A stretch of DNA of 64,000 bases from Roseibium aggregatum (GCF_017309185.1 NZ_JAEKJZ010000003.1:434001-498000), one strand, 5' to 3'; numbered from the stretch's first letter, positions 9,316 through 17,895 are shown. A program made the numbers and translations. Notes: generated by a model not told the origin, from the sequence alone.

Positions 9316-9711
9316 TTGGCCAAGGCAATACATTCCATGATCCGCGTTCTGGACGAAACGCGGTCGCTGGCATTTTACGAGAAGGCCTTCGGTCTGCAGG
9401 TCGCGGACCGGCTCGATTTTCCGGACTTCACGCTGATCTATCTGAGCAATCCGGAAAGCGAATTCGAACTTGAACTGACCGTCAACAAAGGTCAGAGCGA
9501 TCCCTACGATCTCGGCAACGGCTACGGTCACCTGGCTGTTTCCGTGGACGATCTCGACGCGGAACACGCGCGTTTCGAGGCGGAAGGCCTCGCCCCCCGA
9601 AAACTCGTTGAATTCGCCCCCGCCGGCGAGGTGGTGGCACGGTTTTTCTTTGTCGCGGATCCGGACGGGTACCAGATCGAGGTGCTGCAGCGGGGGGGAC
9701 GCTACAAGTAA
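9316..9711 (+). CDS. VOC/glyoxalase family protein (lactoylglutathione lyase-like)
   Basis: 131 residues, a single vicinal-oxygen-chelate protein with two beta-alpha-beta-beta-beta modules. The N-terminus AKAIHSMIRVLDETRSLAFY and the motifs ELELTVN, GYGHLAVSVDDLD and VADPDGYQIEVLQR follow the glyoxalase I pattern. Likely metal ligands are His7 in IHSM, the Glu of ELEL, the His of GHLAV and the Glu of IEVL. I chose the TTG at 9316 because GGAAGGAAGG lies just upstream and the protein then begins at the conserved strand; the frame extends to 9286. It probably isomerises a glutathione hemithioacetal of methylglyoxal or a related aldehyde. Confidence 0.85.
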   Translation: MAKAIHSMIRVLDETRSLAFYEKAFGLQVADRLDFPDFTLIYLSNPESEFELELTVNKGQSDPYDLGNGYGHLAVSVDDLDAEHARFEAEGLAPRKLVEFAPAGEVVARFFFVADPDGYQIEVLQRGGRYK

Positions 9712-9740
9712 CAAGTTGAGGACTATGAGGGAGGAAAGAC

Positions 9741-10265
9741 ATGACCAGCAAGACCGGCCCGAAAGGGCTTTCCCGCAGGCAGCTTCTGCTGCGGGCCAGC
9801 GCCGCGGGCGCATCCTTTGTGATCGGCTCCGGCTTTATCGCGGCGAAAGATGCGGCCTGGGCGAGCGAAACGGCGGCGCTCAAGCCGGAAACCTTCGCCA
9901 CGCTCGTTCAGATGGCGCGCGACATCTATCCGCATGACCGCATCGGCGACGAGTTCTATGTGATCGCCGTGAAAGGCTACGACGACCCGGCTTCCGCCGA
10001 GGACATCGAGGCCGGAATAGAAGCGCTCGATGCCGCCGCGCGCGGCAAGGGACACGCCAGCTATCTCGACACGGGCTGGGAGCGGGACCGTGTCGACATC
10101 CTGCGCGGCATGGAGGAGAGCGCCTTTTTCCAGACGATCCGGGGAGGGCTCGTCACCGGTCTTTACAACCAGAAGGCCGTCTGGCCGGTCTTTGGTTACG
10201 AGGGCGAGAGCTACTCCAAGGGCGGCTATATCGACCGCGGCTTCGACGACATCAACTGGATCTAG
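9741..10265 (+). CDS. Tat-exported small subunit, gluconate 2-dehydrogenase subunit 3 type
   Basis: 174 residues. The twin-arginine leader SRRQLLLRASAAGASFVIG ends near Ala-Trp-Ala (about residue 37). The remainder (ETFATLVQMARDIYPHDRIG, YLDTGWERDRVDIL, NQKAVWPVFGYEGESYSKGGY) matches the small gamma subunit of membrane-bound FAD dehydrogenases for sugars and sugar acids. In that family the subunit carries the flavoprotein across the membrane through Tat (hitchhiker mechanism) and stabilises it. The GMC dehydrogenase gene follows 122 bp later, as expected. Confidence 0.88.
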   Translation: MTSKTGPKGLSRRQLLLRASAAGASFVIGSGFIAAKDAAWASETAALKPETFATLVQMARDIYPHDRIGDEFYVIAVKGYDDPASAEDIEAGIEALDAAARGKGHASYLDTGWERDRVDILRGMEESAFFQTIRGGLVTGLYNQKAVWPVFGYEGESYSKGGYIDRGFDDINWI

Positions 10266-10387
10266 GGCTGACGACGCCGCTGTCCCGAGGGACGCGGGCG
10301 ACTGGCTTCAAGCAATTGAGTTCGATCGGCGTCTGACTGTCCGGCCGGGACCGGTTGGGTATCCGTCGATCGAAGGGAGGAGAGGAC

Positions 10388-11959
10388 ATGAGTGCACCAT
10401 TCGATCTGAACGACGACACCGTCGTGGTGATCATCGGCACGGGCGCCGGCGGCGGCGTGCTTGCCAACGAACTTGCCCAGAAGGGCGTCAGCGTGGTCGC
10501 GCTGGAAGCGGGCGGGCGCTATCTGCCCGACGACTATATCAACGACGAGTGGGACAGTTTCGGCCAGCTTGCCTGGACGGACCCGCGTACGACCTCGGGC
10601 GACTGGCGGGTGGCCAAGGACTTCTCGGGGCTTCCGGCCTGGATCGTCAAGGCCGTCGGCGGTACGACGATCCACTGGGCGGGTGCCAGCCTGCGGTTTC
10701 AGGAGCATGAGTGGAAGGCGAAAACGGCCTACGGCGATGTGCTGGGCGCCAACCTGCTCGACTGGCCGATCGACGCGGCCGAAATGGCGCCCTGGTACGA
10801 CCTTGCGGAGGACAAGCTGAAGGTCACCCGCACCGGCGGACGCGACGGTCTGCCGGGCAACAACAACTTCAAGGTCTTCGAGGCCGGCGCGAAGGCACTC
10901 GGTTACGAGGAAGTGCATACGGGCCGCATGGCCATCAACTCCGCGGAGTATGACGACCGTTTGCCGTGTCAGCAGACCGGCTTCTGTTTCCAGGGCTGCA
11001 AATGGGGCGCCAAGTGGTCTGCCGCCTACACGGATATTCCGCGCGGCGAGGCCACCGGCAATCTCGAGGTTCGCGACAACAGCCATGTCGCCCGAATCCT
11101 GCACGACGACAGCGGCAAGGTGACCGGCGTCGAATATTTCGACAAGGACGGCAATCTGCAGCTCCAGAAGGCGCGGATCGTCTGTGTGGCGGGCAATTCC
11201 TTCGAGAGCCCCAGGCTCCTGCTCAATTCCGCCTCGCCGATGTTTCCCGACGGGCTCGCCAACAGCTCGGGCCAGGTCGGGCGCAACTACATGCGCCACA
11301 TGACCGGTTCGGTCTATGCGGTGTTCGACAAGCCGGTACGCATGTGGCGCGGCACGACCATGGCCGGCATCGTCCAGGACGAAGCGCGGCACGATCCGTC
11401 GCGCGGTTTCGTTGGCGGGTTCGAATTGGAAACGCTGTCGCTCGGTCTGCCTTTCATGGCGGCCTTTCTCGATCCGGGGGCCTGGGGTCGAGAGTTCACG
11501 AGCGCCCTGGACGAGTACGAGAACATGGCGGGGCTTTGGATCGTGGGCGAGGACATGCCGCAGGAGACCAACCGCGTCACCCTCAACCACGACGTCAAGG
11601 ACCGGTGGGGGCTGCCGGTCGCCAACGTCAATTTCTCCGACCACCCGAACGACCGGGCGATGCGTGACTACGCCTACCGGAAAGGGGCGGAGATCTATGA
11701 CGCGGTCGGCGCCACCCGCACCTTCCCGACGCCGCCTTACCCCTCGACCCACAATCTGGGCACCAACCGGATGTCGGAAAAGGCGCGCGACGGGGTCGTC
11801 AACAAGTGGGGCCAGACCCACGACATCGCGAACCTGTTCATCTCCGACGGTTCGCAATTCACGACGGGGGCGGCGGAAAACCCGACGCTCACCATCGTCG
11901 CACTGGCGATCCGCCAGGCGGACCACATCGCCCGGCAGATGAGTTCCGGGGAGCTCTGA
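10388..11959 (+). CDS. GMC-family FAD dehydrogenase with probable 3Fe-4S site
   Basis: 523 residues. The N-terminal dinucleotide-binding motif IIGTGAGGGVLANELA binds FAD, and KAVGGTTIHWAGAS is the second FAD contact. The C-terminal region carries the conserved THNLGTNRM and SQFTTGAAENPTLTIVALA with the active-site His/Asn. Cys194, Cys200 and Cys204 form C-x5-C-x3-C, the spacing used for the 3Fe-4S cluster in bacterial FAD-glucose dehydrogenase catalytic subunits. A GGAGGAGAGG Shine-Dalgarno lies before ATG 10388. There is no leader of its own, so it presumably exits with the preceding Tat subunit. The usual multihaem cytochrome subunit is not adjacent. The substrate (sugar, polyol or sugar acid) is unknown. 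Confidence 0.9.
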   Translation: MSAPFDLNDDTVVVIIGTGAGGGVLANELAQKGVSVVALEAGGRYLPDDYINDEWDSFGQLAWTDPRTTSGDWRVAKDFSGLPAWIVKAVGGTTIHWAGASLRFQEHEWKAKTAYGDVLGANLLDWPIDAAEMAPWYDLAEDKLKVTRTGGRDGLPGNNNFKVFEAGAKALGYEEVHTGRMAINSAEYDDRLPCQQTGFCFQGCKWGAKWSAAYTDIPRGEATGNLEVRDNSHVARILHDDSGKVTGVEYFDKDGNLQLQKARIVCVAGNSFESPRLLLNSASPMFPDGLANSSGQVGRNYMRHMTGSVYAVFDKPVRMWRGTTMAGIVQDEARHDPSRGFVGGFELETLSLGLPFMAAFLDPGAWGREFTSALDEYENMAGLWIVGEDMPQETNRVTLNHDVKDRWGLPVANVNFSDHPNDRAMRDYAYRKGAEIYDAVGATRTFPTPPYPSTHNLGTNRMSEKARDGVVNKWGQTHDIANLFISDGSQFTTGAAENPTLTIVALAIRQADHIARQMSSGEL

Positions 11960-11983
11960 CCCGAAAAAGAACCGATGACATTG

Positions 11984-12016
11984 ACGGCGGAGGCGGCAGC
12001 GCCTTCGCCGTTTTTT
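11984..12016 (+). terminator. Rho-independent terminator after GMC dehydrogenase
   Basis: An 11-bp stem with one G-T wobble (11984-11994 with 12001-12011) and a 6-nt loop, followed by six T. It lies 24 bp after the GMC stop codon. Confidence 0.88.
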
Positions 12017-12251
12017 GTGGCGCAATTTTGAGATCATTCCTGTGTGGGGCCATCAGGCCTCGGCGAAATCTGGCCAGCAAGGCAGAACGGGTTTCCCTGA
12101 GCCTGAATGCCGAACTCGAAGGCCCTCCGCGCAACAGGATTGGGCCGCGAAGGCCAAGGATGCTCCGGGGCTGCGAGGAACGGACGGTTCTGCGGCCATC
12201 GTCCGACTTTTCATTTCTCACGCACCTTCAGTGACCTTTTCCTTTGGCATG

Positions 12252-12265
12252 TCCCCAAATGTGGA
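12252..12265 (+). promoter_or_regulatory. Shared palindrome, copy 1 (TCCCCAAATGTGGA)
   Basis: Matches the 14-bp palindromic consensus TCCCCATATGGGGA seen three times in this cluster. It lies 62 bp before the GGDEF-EAL start at 12328, is preceded by TG like the other two copies, and has 5 of 7 symmetric pairs. Confidence 0.6.
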
Positions 12266-12327
12266 TATCGCCCGTTCCCCACACGAGTCATTAGTTGCGT
12301 CGAACTGAAACCAAGGAGCGGGCACGA

Positions 12328-14331
12328 ATGCGCAGCGGGAACGTCAAAGGAGATTGGATGGAAAGAGACAGTCGCCTGAGCTCTCCGCATATGTTCATGC
12401 TGGCGGCAGTCTCCGTCCTGGCAGGTATTTCCATGTGGTGGATGTTGAGTTTCACCTTTGTGAATTCAACAAAGCTGCTGAAGGCACAGTCGGCCAGCCA
12501 GGAAATGCTGACGTTCCTGGCCTATGGCCGCAATCAGCTGGATCGGCTGGACGTCGCCCTGAACGCGGTGGCGAGCGATAATTCGCAAGAGCGGGTCCGG
12601 TCCGCGCAGGAGATTTATCAGTCGTTGCTGGACAGCCTGCAGGTTGCCGGGGCAACGGCCCCGCTCTCGCCCGCGCAAACCCATTCCGAACTGTTGGACG
12701 TGAATGGTCGGCTGGTCTCGAACCTGGAGACGTTGCGCGAGGATTTCGTCAGGCTGGCGAACACCCGTGAACGCGGCCATGCCGTTCGCCTGGCAAGGCA
12801 GGTCGGGTCCATTCGTTCGCATCTTGATGCCGTCGACTGGCGGCTGATCCATGAGATGACGTCGGAAAGCCAGAACAAGATCGTCAGCACCGGCCAGGCC
12901 CAGCAGGTGGCGGTCGCAAGCATCGTCATTCTGGCGCTGCTCGCATTCACCGTCAGTTTCACGCAGAGTGTCAAGCTCAGGGAGCAGCGCGAGAAGCTTC
13001 TGCAGTCCGCGGCGAAAACCAGACGGGTCATGGAAGCGGACGGGCTGACCGCGCTGGCAAATCGGGACGCCTTTCTTCATGCGGTCAGCGATCTTGTCGA
13101 ACACCCGAGAGCCTCGGACGGTTTCGGTGTCATCGTTCTCAAAATAGGTGGCCTGAAACGCACCAACGTTCAATTCGGCTATGGCTTCGGCGATGAAGTG
13201 ATCGCCGGTCTGGCCAACGAGCTTCAGAACTACATCTCTACGCTCGATCACAGAAACAAGACAGCCAGAACGGGGAACGTGGAATTTGCCTTTCTGCTTC
13301 ATGGTGTGAATACGGAAGCGGAACTCTGTATTGTCGCGCACATTCTGGTGGCGATCGTAAATGTCCCCATTGAACGCGAGGACTTTGTTGTCACGCTGGA
13401 TGGCCATGCCGGAATTGCGGTCGGTGACGGTGACGAGGTTTGCGCCAGGGACCTTGTCCTGCACGCGGACCTGGCGATGCAGGATGCGTCGAGACGCGGT
13501 CCCAACGAAGTGGTCGTCTTCTCCGAGCCTCTGCGGAGCGGGCAGACCAGGCGCCGGACTATTGAAGACAGGCTCCGGTCGGCCGTCCTTGGAAATCAGA
13601 TCTATCCGGTCTATCAGCCCCAGTTCGACATGGCGAGTGGCCGCATGGTGGGCATGGAAGCACTTGCGCGCTGGCACTGCCCCGAATTCGGCATGATTCC
13701 GCCGCAGGAGTTCATTGCGGCCGCGGAACGGATCGGGGCGATCGTGCAGATCGGTCAGCACATTCTGAAGACGGCTTGTGAAGACGCGGTCTCCATGCGC
13801 GGCGGTCCGAGTGTCTCGGTAAACCTCTCCGTCCTCCAGATCGTTCAGGACAACGTTCCGGCGTTCACGAAACAGGTGCTTGAAACGACCGGTCTGCCAC
13901 CGGCGCGTCTGAAACTGGAAGTGACGGAATCCGTCATTATCGGCGACAGCAAGCGTGTTTACGAAACCCTTGCCGGGTTGAAGGAACTGGGCGTTTCCAT
14001 TTCATTGGACGATTTCGGTACCGGTTATTCCGCTCTGTCCTATCTCACGGATTTCGATTGGGACGAGTTGAAGATCGACCGCAGTTTTGTCGAGAAGGCC
14101 CTCCAGAGTGACAGGGCCCGGCACGTTGCAAGGACGATTGGAGCGCTTGCGGAGAAGATGAAAGCACGTCTGACCGTCGAGGGGATTGAAACGCGTTCGC
14201 AACGGGACCTTTTCGCCGATATCGGCTATCAGGTGGCGCAGGGTTACTTCTACGCCAAGCCAATGCTCTTCAGTGAATTGAACAGCTCTCCGTATGTGCT
14301 GACTTCGAATAAGTTGCTGCCTCAGGGTTGA
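12328..14331 (+). CDS. c-di-GMP phosphodiesterase with degenerate GGDEF and intact EAL
   Basis: 667 residues. The N-terminal helix (MFMLAAVSVLAGISMWWML) and a second helix (VAVASIVILALLAFTVSF) enclose a periplasmic helical sensor. The GGDEF domain (about 230-400) has GNVEF at 316-320 in place of GGDEF, so diguanylate cyclase activity is unlikely; it may bind GTP allosterically. The EAL domain (about 410-655) keeps E444-A-L, EVTES, LDDFGTGYSALSYL, LKIDRSFV and VEGIET, expected for hydrolysis of c-di-GMP to pGpG. Both ATG 12328 (AAGGAG, 9 nt) and ATG 12358 (AAAGGAG, 5 nt) have good ribosome sites. It heads the signalling cluster. Confidence 0.9.
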   Translation: MRSGNVKGDWMERDSRLSSPHMFMLAAVSVLAGISMWWMLSFTFVNSTKLLKAQSASQEMLTFLAYGRNQLDRLDVALNAVASDNSQERVRSAQEIYQSLLDSLQVAGATAPLSPAQTHSELLDVNGRLVSNLETLREDFVRLANTRERGHAVRLARQVGSIRSHLDAVDWRLIHEMTSESQNKIVSTGQAQQVAVASIVILALLAFTVSFTQSVKLREQREKLLQSAAKTRRVMEADGLTALANRDAFLHAVSDLVEHPRASDGFGVIVLKIGGLKRTNVQFGYGFGDEVIAGLANELQNYISTLDHRNKTARTGNVEFAFLLHGVNTEAELCIVAHILVAIVNVPIEREDFVVTLDGHAGIAVGDGDEVCARDLVLHADLAMQDASRRGPNEVVVFSEPLRSGQTRRRTIEDRLRSAVLGNQIYPVYQPQFDMASGRMVGMEALARWHCPEFGMIPPQEFIAAAERIGAIVQIGQHILKTACEDAVSMRGGPSVSVNLSVLQIVQDNVPAFTKQVLETTGLPPARLKLEVTESVIIGDSKRVYETLAGLKELGVSISLDDFGTGYSALSYLTDFDWDELKIDRSFVEKALQSDRARHVARTIGALAEKMKARLTVEGIETRSQRDLFADIGYQVAQGYFYAKPMLFSELNSSPYVLTSNKLLPQG

Positions 14332-14441
14332 TTTCCTAATTATTAATCATGATAATTTCAATGTTAAAATAACTATACATTTCTTCTTTTATATAGTTTT
14401 GTCTATATATTATTTTTACTTTGTCCGCTTACTGTGTATTC

Positions 14442-15422
14442 ATGAGCGAAATTCGACCGCGTATTCTTTTCGTCGATGACGAAGCCTTGATGCTGAGTTC
14501 CTTGCGACGGGTTTTCAGGACCCGGCGCGAGGAATGGGAGATGGCGTTCGAAAGCGAACCGCTGAAGGCTGTCGAGCTTTGCCGGAACGAACATTTCGAT
14601 GTGATCGTCAGCGACCTCCGGATGCCTGATCTCAACGGAATCGAGATGATAGGCGAGATGAAAAGCCATCGGGATGCTGAGACAGAGTATATCTTGCTGA
14701 CCGGAAATGCGGATCTCGCCTCCGCGATCGATGCGATCAACAAGACCGGAGTGTTCCGGTTCCTGACCAAGCCCTGCGCCTCGGAAAACCTCCTGGAAGC
14801 CATCGAGCTGGCGCTGACGGCGATCGAGTCCCGCAGGGAGCACCCGGGCAACATGGCCACTGCGGCGCTGTCTGCCATGTCCCCCGCCGTCGCCGTTGTC
14901 GACGGCCGAAGCCGAGTGATCTACCTCAACGAAAGTGCCGATGAAGTGATGAAATCGCACAAGGGAATCCTTGTCGACCGCAACGGTGTTCTGGCCGTGA
15001 ATGTATCCGGTGCGCGCGGTCACTTTCAGGAAGCGGTCCGAAAGGCTGCGGACGAGCCGGACACGGGTCCCAAATTCGTGTCCTTATCCGATCCGGAGGA
15101 TTGCGAAGCGCTGACCGCAGTCGTGATGCCTGTCGGACAGAAACGCGCCGCTGTCCTGTTTACCGTTCCCGGACGGACGGCGCCGCCGTCCGTTGAAAGT
15201 CTGGTTGACCTGTTCGGTCTGACGCGGGTCGAGGCCGTTATCGCGCGGACGATCGCGAGCGGCGGTACCGTGGAAAGCGCTGCTTGCGATTGCAAGGTGA
15301 CCCTGGAAACGGCAAGGACCTATCTCAAGCGCATTTTCCAGAAAACCGGTGTCCGCCGCCAGGTCGATCTGGTGCAGTTGATCCTCACGACGCCCGTACC
15401 TCTTGTGCGCTCCCGCATGTAG
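14442..15422 (+). CDS. Response regulator, receiver plus LuxR-type helix-turn-helix
   Basis: 326 residues. The receiver domain (about 1-125) has the acidic pair in FVDDEA, phospho-acceptor Asp58 in VIVSDLRMPDLNG, and the switch lysine in FLTKP. The middle part (about 145-245: AVAVVDGRSRVIYLNESADEVM) resembles a PAS fold. The C-terminus (FGLTRVEAVIARTIASGGTV, ETARTYLKRIFQKTGVRRQ) is a LuxR/GerE-type DNA-binding helix-turn-helix. It is the only DNA-binding regulator in the cluster and so the prime candidate to bind the shared palindrome. I chose ATG 14442; a TTG at 14421 is possible. It follows an AT-rich 110-bp gap with no terminator. Confidence 0.88.
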   Translation: MSEIRPRILFVDDEALMLSSLRRVFRTRREEWEMAFESEPLKAVELCRNEHFDVIVSDLRMPDLNGIEMIGEMKSHRDAETEYILLTGNADLASAIDAINKTGVFRFLTKPCASENLLEAIELALTAIESRREHPGNMATAALSAMSPAVAVVDGRSRVIYLNESADEVMKSHKGILVDRNGVLAVNVSGARGHFQEAVRKAADEPDTGPKFVSLSDPEDCEALTAVVMPVGQKRAAVLFTVPGRTAPPSVESLVDLFGLTRVEAVIARTIASGGTVESAACDCKVTLETARTYLKRIFQKTGVRRQVDLVQLILTTPVPLVRSRM

Positions 15423-15493
15423 GTCGAGCGGCGGAAGCAATCCGCAGACCCGGAGCGCTTCCCGCGTCACGCCGCGCCGGATCGTTAAAATTG

Positions 15494-15507
15494 TACCCAA
15501 ATGGGGA
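15494..15507 (+). promoter_or_regulatory. Shared palindrome, copy 2 (TACCCAAATGGGGA)
   Basis: Same 14-bp motif as at 12252 and 17830, here 65 bp before the RR-HDOD start and again preceded by TG. It falls in the 150-bp gap after the LuxR-type regulator. 5 of 7 symmetric pairs match. Confidence 0.6.
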
Positions 15508-15572
15508 TATGGCGCCCCCGATCCGGCATTTACCCTCGGCATCAATCGGTTTTCGCAAGCGCGGAGCGTGCC

Positions 15573-16592
15573 ATGTCCCGGAAAGTCAGCATTCTGTTTG
15601 TCGATGACGAGCCCAATATCCTCAGGGCCGTGAGACGACATGTGTATTCCTACCGGGACCGCTGGGACATGCATTTCGCGTATGGCGGCGTCGATGCGGT
15701 CAAGGTCATCACGCGCGAAACGGTCGACATCATCATCACCGACATGCGCATGCCGGAGGTCGACGGGTCCCGGCTGCTGGAATGGATCTCCGAACATCAT
15801 CCTCAGATCATTCGCATCGTCTTGTCGGGGGAAGCCAAACTCGACGAGATTTACCGGATCGTGGGGCGCAGCCATCGTTTCCTTGCCAAACCCTGTTCGC
15901 CCGGGGCGATCATCTCGGTGATCAAGGATGTGGTCGATGCAAGACTGCACGACCAGCTGGAGAACGGAACGATCGAGCTTTCGATGCTCGACAGGCTCAA
16001 TACCCCCTCCAGCCTTTCGAACGAACTGCAGCTTGCCCTCCAGGCCGACGCTCCCAGTTGCGAAGAGGTCGCCGCAATCGCGCGCAAGGACCCAAGCCTG
16101 ACCCTTCGTCTGCTGCAGCTTTCGAATTCGGCCTATTTCAAGGATCCGTTTCCAACCTGCAGTGTCCGCAAGGCGGTGGCCTATGTCGGTGTCGACCGCC
16201 TGCGGGATCTGATCGAAGTCGGCCGGCTCGGTCAGGAAAGCCGCGGGCAGGACCGGGAGGGTTTCCAGCCGGAAGAAGCCTACTGGCTTGCGCGGGCGTC
16301 CCAGAACCATTGCTCATCGCTTACGAACGATGCCGATGCCATCTCGGCGGCCTATGTCCTGGGCATGGGCCTGCGCTCCGGAGCGGTCGAGCCGAGCGGA
16401 ACGCTGGGTCAGGTCGCCAAACGGGCCGCTTATCTGATGGTGTTGCTCGGCTTGCCGGAAATTCTGGGCGCATCGCTCATGCATCTTGCCGCATCCAATG
16501 CCTCTGCGCCGTTCGAGCAATGGCCAAGGCTGATCGGCGACGCGGTCGTCGAGCAAAGCGCGCGTCTTCAAGATCGAGGGGTCGCCGCATGA
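15573..16592 (+). CDS. Response regulator with HDOD output domain
   Basis: 339 residues. The receiver (about 1-125) has FVDDEPN, phospho-acceptor Asp57 in IIITDMRMPEVDG, and the lysine in FLAKP. The rest (about 140-330) has the HDOD pattern: LQADAPSCEEVAAIARKDPSLTLRLLQLSNSAYF, then SVRKAVAYVGVDRLRDLI. HDOD is a non-catalytic relative of HD-domain hydrolases, used in signalling and stress control. GGAG lies 7 nt before ATG 15573. Its stop overlaps the next start as ATGA, so the two regulators are probably made in a fixed ratio. Confidence 0.88.
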   Translation: MSRKVSILFVDDEPNILRAVRRHVYSYRDRWDMHFAYGGVDAVKVITRETVDIIITDMRMPEVDGSRLLEWISEHHPQIIRIVLSGEAKLDEIYRIVGRSHRFLAKPCSPGAIISVIKDVVDARLHDQLENGTIELSMLDRLNTPSSLSNELQLALQADAPSCEEVAAIARKDPSLTLRLLQLSNSAYFKDPFPTCSVRKAVAYVGVDRLRDLIEVGRLGQESRGQDREGFQPEEAYWLARASQNHCSSLTNDADAISAAYVLGMGLRSGAVEPSGTLGQVAKRAAYLMVLLGLPEILGASLMHLAASNASAPFEQWPRLIGDAVVEQSARLQDRGVAA

Positions 16593-17797
16593 GTGGAAAC
16601 AGAACTGTCCTTCTGGTCGACGACGATACCAATGTCTTGAACGCGGCCGCCCGGGTGCTGCGCAAGGTGGTTGACGTGGCAACCGTCAACAGTCCGCAAC
16701 TGGCCCTGGAAAAGATAAAAACGTCAGGTCCTTTTGCGGTGGTCGTCAGCGACCAGAACATGCCGGGAATGGATGGCATTAAACTGCTTGGTCTCATCTC
16801 AAAAAAAGCCCCATCGACCACGCGTATAATGCTGACCGGCGACAACGACCAGAAAACCGCGGTCAAGGCCGTGAATGACGGTCGTATATTCCGGTTCATC
16901 GGAAAGCCCTGCGATTCCGAGAGCCTTCAAAAAGTGATCGAGGAGGGAATTGCGCACCACCAAACGCTTGTAGCGGAACGCGAGCTCCTGGAGCACACCT
17001 TGTCCGGCAGTGTGAAGATGCTCGTTGACATCATTGCCCTCTCGCGGCCGCATGCCCATGTGCGGGCCTCGGTCATTCAACGCTGGGCACGAAAGATCAG
17101 CAGGGCGCTCGGGACGAAACCCTCTCTCGAACAGGGCGTTTCGGCCATGCTGTGCACCTTGGGTTACCTAACGTTGCCGGATCGGCTCGCGGAGCGGTAC
17201 TTCGTTGGCGACGCCCTGTCGCCGGAGGAAATGCGCCAGGTCAACGAAGCGGCCTCGCAGGCGCGCGACCTTGTGTTGAACATTCCCCGCATGGAGGGCA
17301 TCGCGGAAGCGATTTACTACTGCAGGAAAGGGTTCGACGGCAGCGGCTTTCCGAACGACGAGATCGAGGGAGAATCCCTTCCTGAAGCGTCGAGGGTGTT
17401 GTGCGCCCTGATTGACCTTGCCGAGATCGCGACGGGCGATCAGCCCAATTTCGAAGCCTGTATTACCGAGCTGGAACAAAATGCTCCGCGCTACGATCCA
17501 CGCATTCTCGGTGCCATGCGTCAGGTCCTTGGTGGCGATCAGGTCTTCGCGGGCACCGTCGATGTGGAACGTAAGAAGGTTCCGGCCGCGCGGTTGCTCT
17601 CGGGAGACACGCTTGCCACCGACGTCCGGGACGGCGAGGGGCGCTTGCTCCTGGCCGCGGGTAGCCATCTGAGCCCGATCACGATCAAGCGTCTGCGTGC
17701 CGTTTCCGTGATGAATTCTCCGGACGTCCACTTCGATGTCTGGCGGCAATCTGTGCCCGCATCTGCGTCCGCTGCGGCAGACGAACCTGTTTCCTAG
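16589..17797 (+). CDS. Response regulator with degenerate HD-GYP output domain
   Basis: 402 residues. The receiver has LLVDDDTN, phospho-acceptor Asp55 in VVVSDQNMPGMDG, and the lysine in FIGKP. The following region (about 135-300) has the HD-GYP fold, but the metal-binding residues are lost. The HD pair is C189-T190 in MLCTLGYL, and the HHE of HHExxDGxGYP is C245-R246-K247 before GFDGSGFP. The GYP triplet is GFP (253-255). It is therefore unlikely to hydrolyse c-di-GMP and may act as a binding or scaffold output. The C-terminal ~80 residues are an extra domain. The start overlaps the upstream stop by 4 bp. Confidence 0.87.
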   Translation: MSGNRTVLLVDDDTNVLNAAARVLRKVVDVATVNSPQLALEKIKTSGPFAVVVSDQNMPGMDGIKLLGLISKKAPSTTRIMLTGDNDQKTAVKAVNDGRIFRFIGKPCDSESLQKVIEEGIAHHQTLVAERELLEHTLSGSVKMLVDIIALSRPHAHVRASVIQRWARKISRALGTKPSLEQGVSAMLCTLGYLTLPDRLAERYFVGDALSPEEMRQVNEAASQARDLVLNIPRMEGIAEAIYYCRKGFDGSGFPNDEIEGESLPEASRVLCALIDLAEIATGDQPNFEACITELEQNAPRYDPRILGAMRQVLGGDQVFAGTVDVERKKVPAARLLSGDTLATDVRDGEGRLLLAAGSHLSPITIKRLRAVSVMNSPDVHFDVWRQSVPASASAAADEPVS

Positions 17798-17829
17798 TTC
17801 TTTACCAATAAATAAAGGAGGTCAATCTG

Positions 17830-17843
17830 TCCCTATATGGGGA
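17830..17843 (+). promoter_or_regulatory. Shared palindrome, copy 3 (TCCCTATATGGGGA)
   Basis: The most symmetric of the three copies (6 of 7 pairs), 52 bp before the PhnD-like start and preceded by TG. It lies in the 98-bp gap after the degenerate HD-GYP regulator. Confidence 0.6.
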
Positions 17844-17895
17844 TCGTATGTCAGGCCGAATTTCGGCATCAATAAAGAAATTGGAGTTTGATGCC

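Larger units (their letters stand above)
11960..12327. other. 368-bp intergenic region before the signalling cluster
   Basis: Begins with the GMC terminator and ends with the promoter of the GGDEF-EAL gene, including the palindrome at 12252-12265. No coding frame with recognisable content was found in between. Confidence 0.5.

Noticed and set aside
10262..12037. A 591-codon minus-strand frame opposite the GMC dehydrogenase
   Set aside because: It mirrors the GMC gene and continues through its terminator; no recognisable motif and biased composition.
17814..17820. Strong Shine-Dalgarno-like AAGGAGG before the PhnD-like gene
   Set aside because: No usable start codon follows at a proper distance; the nearest in-frame ATG is 27 bp away, and the better start at 17896 has its own site.
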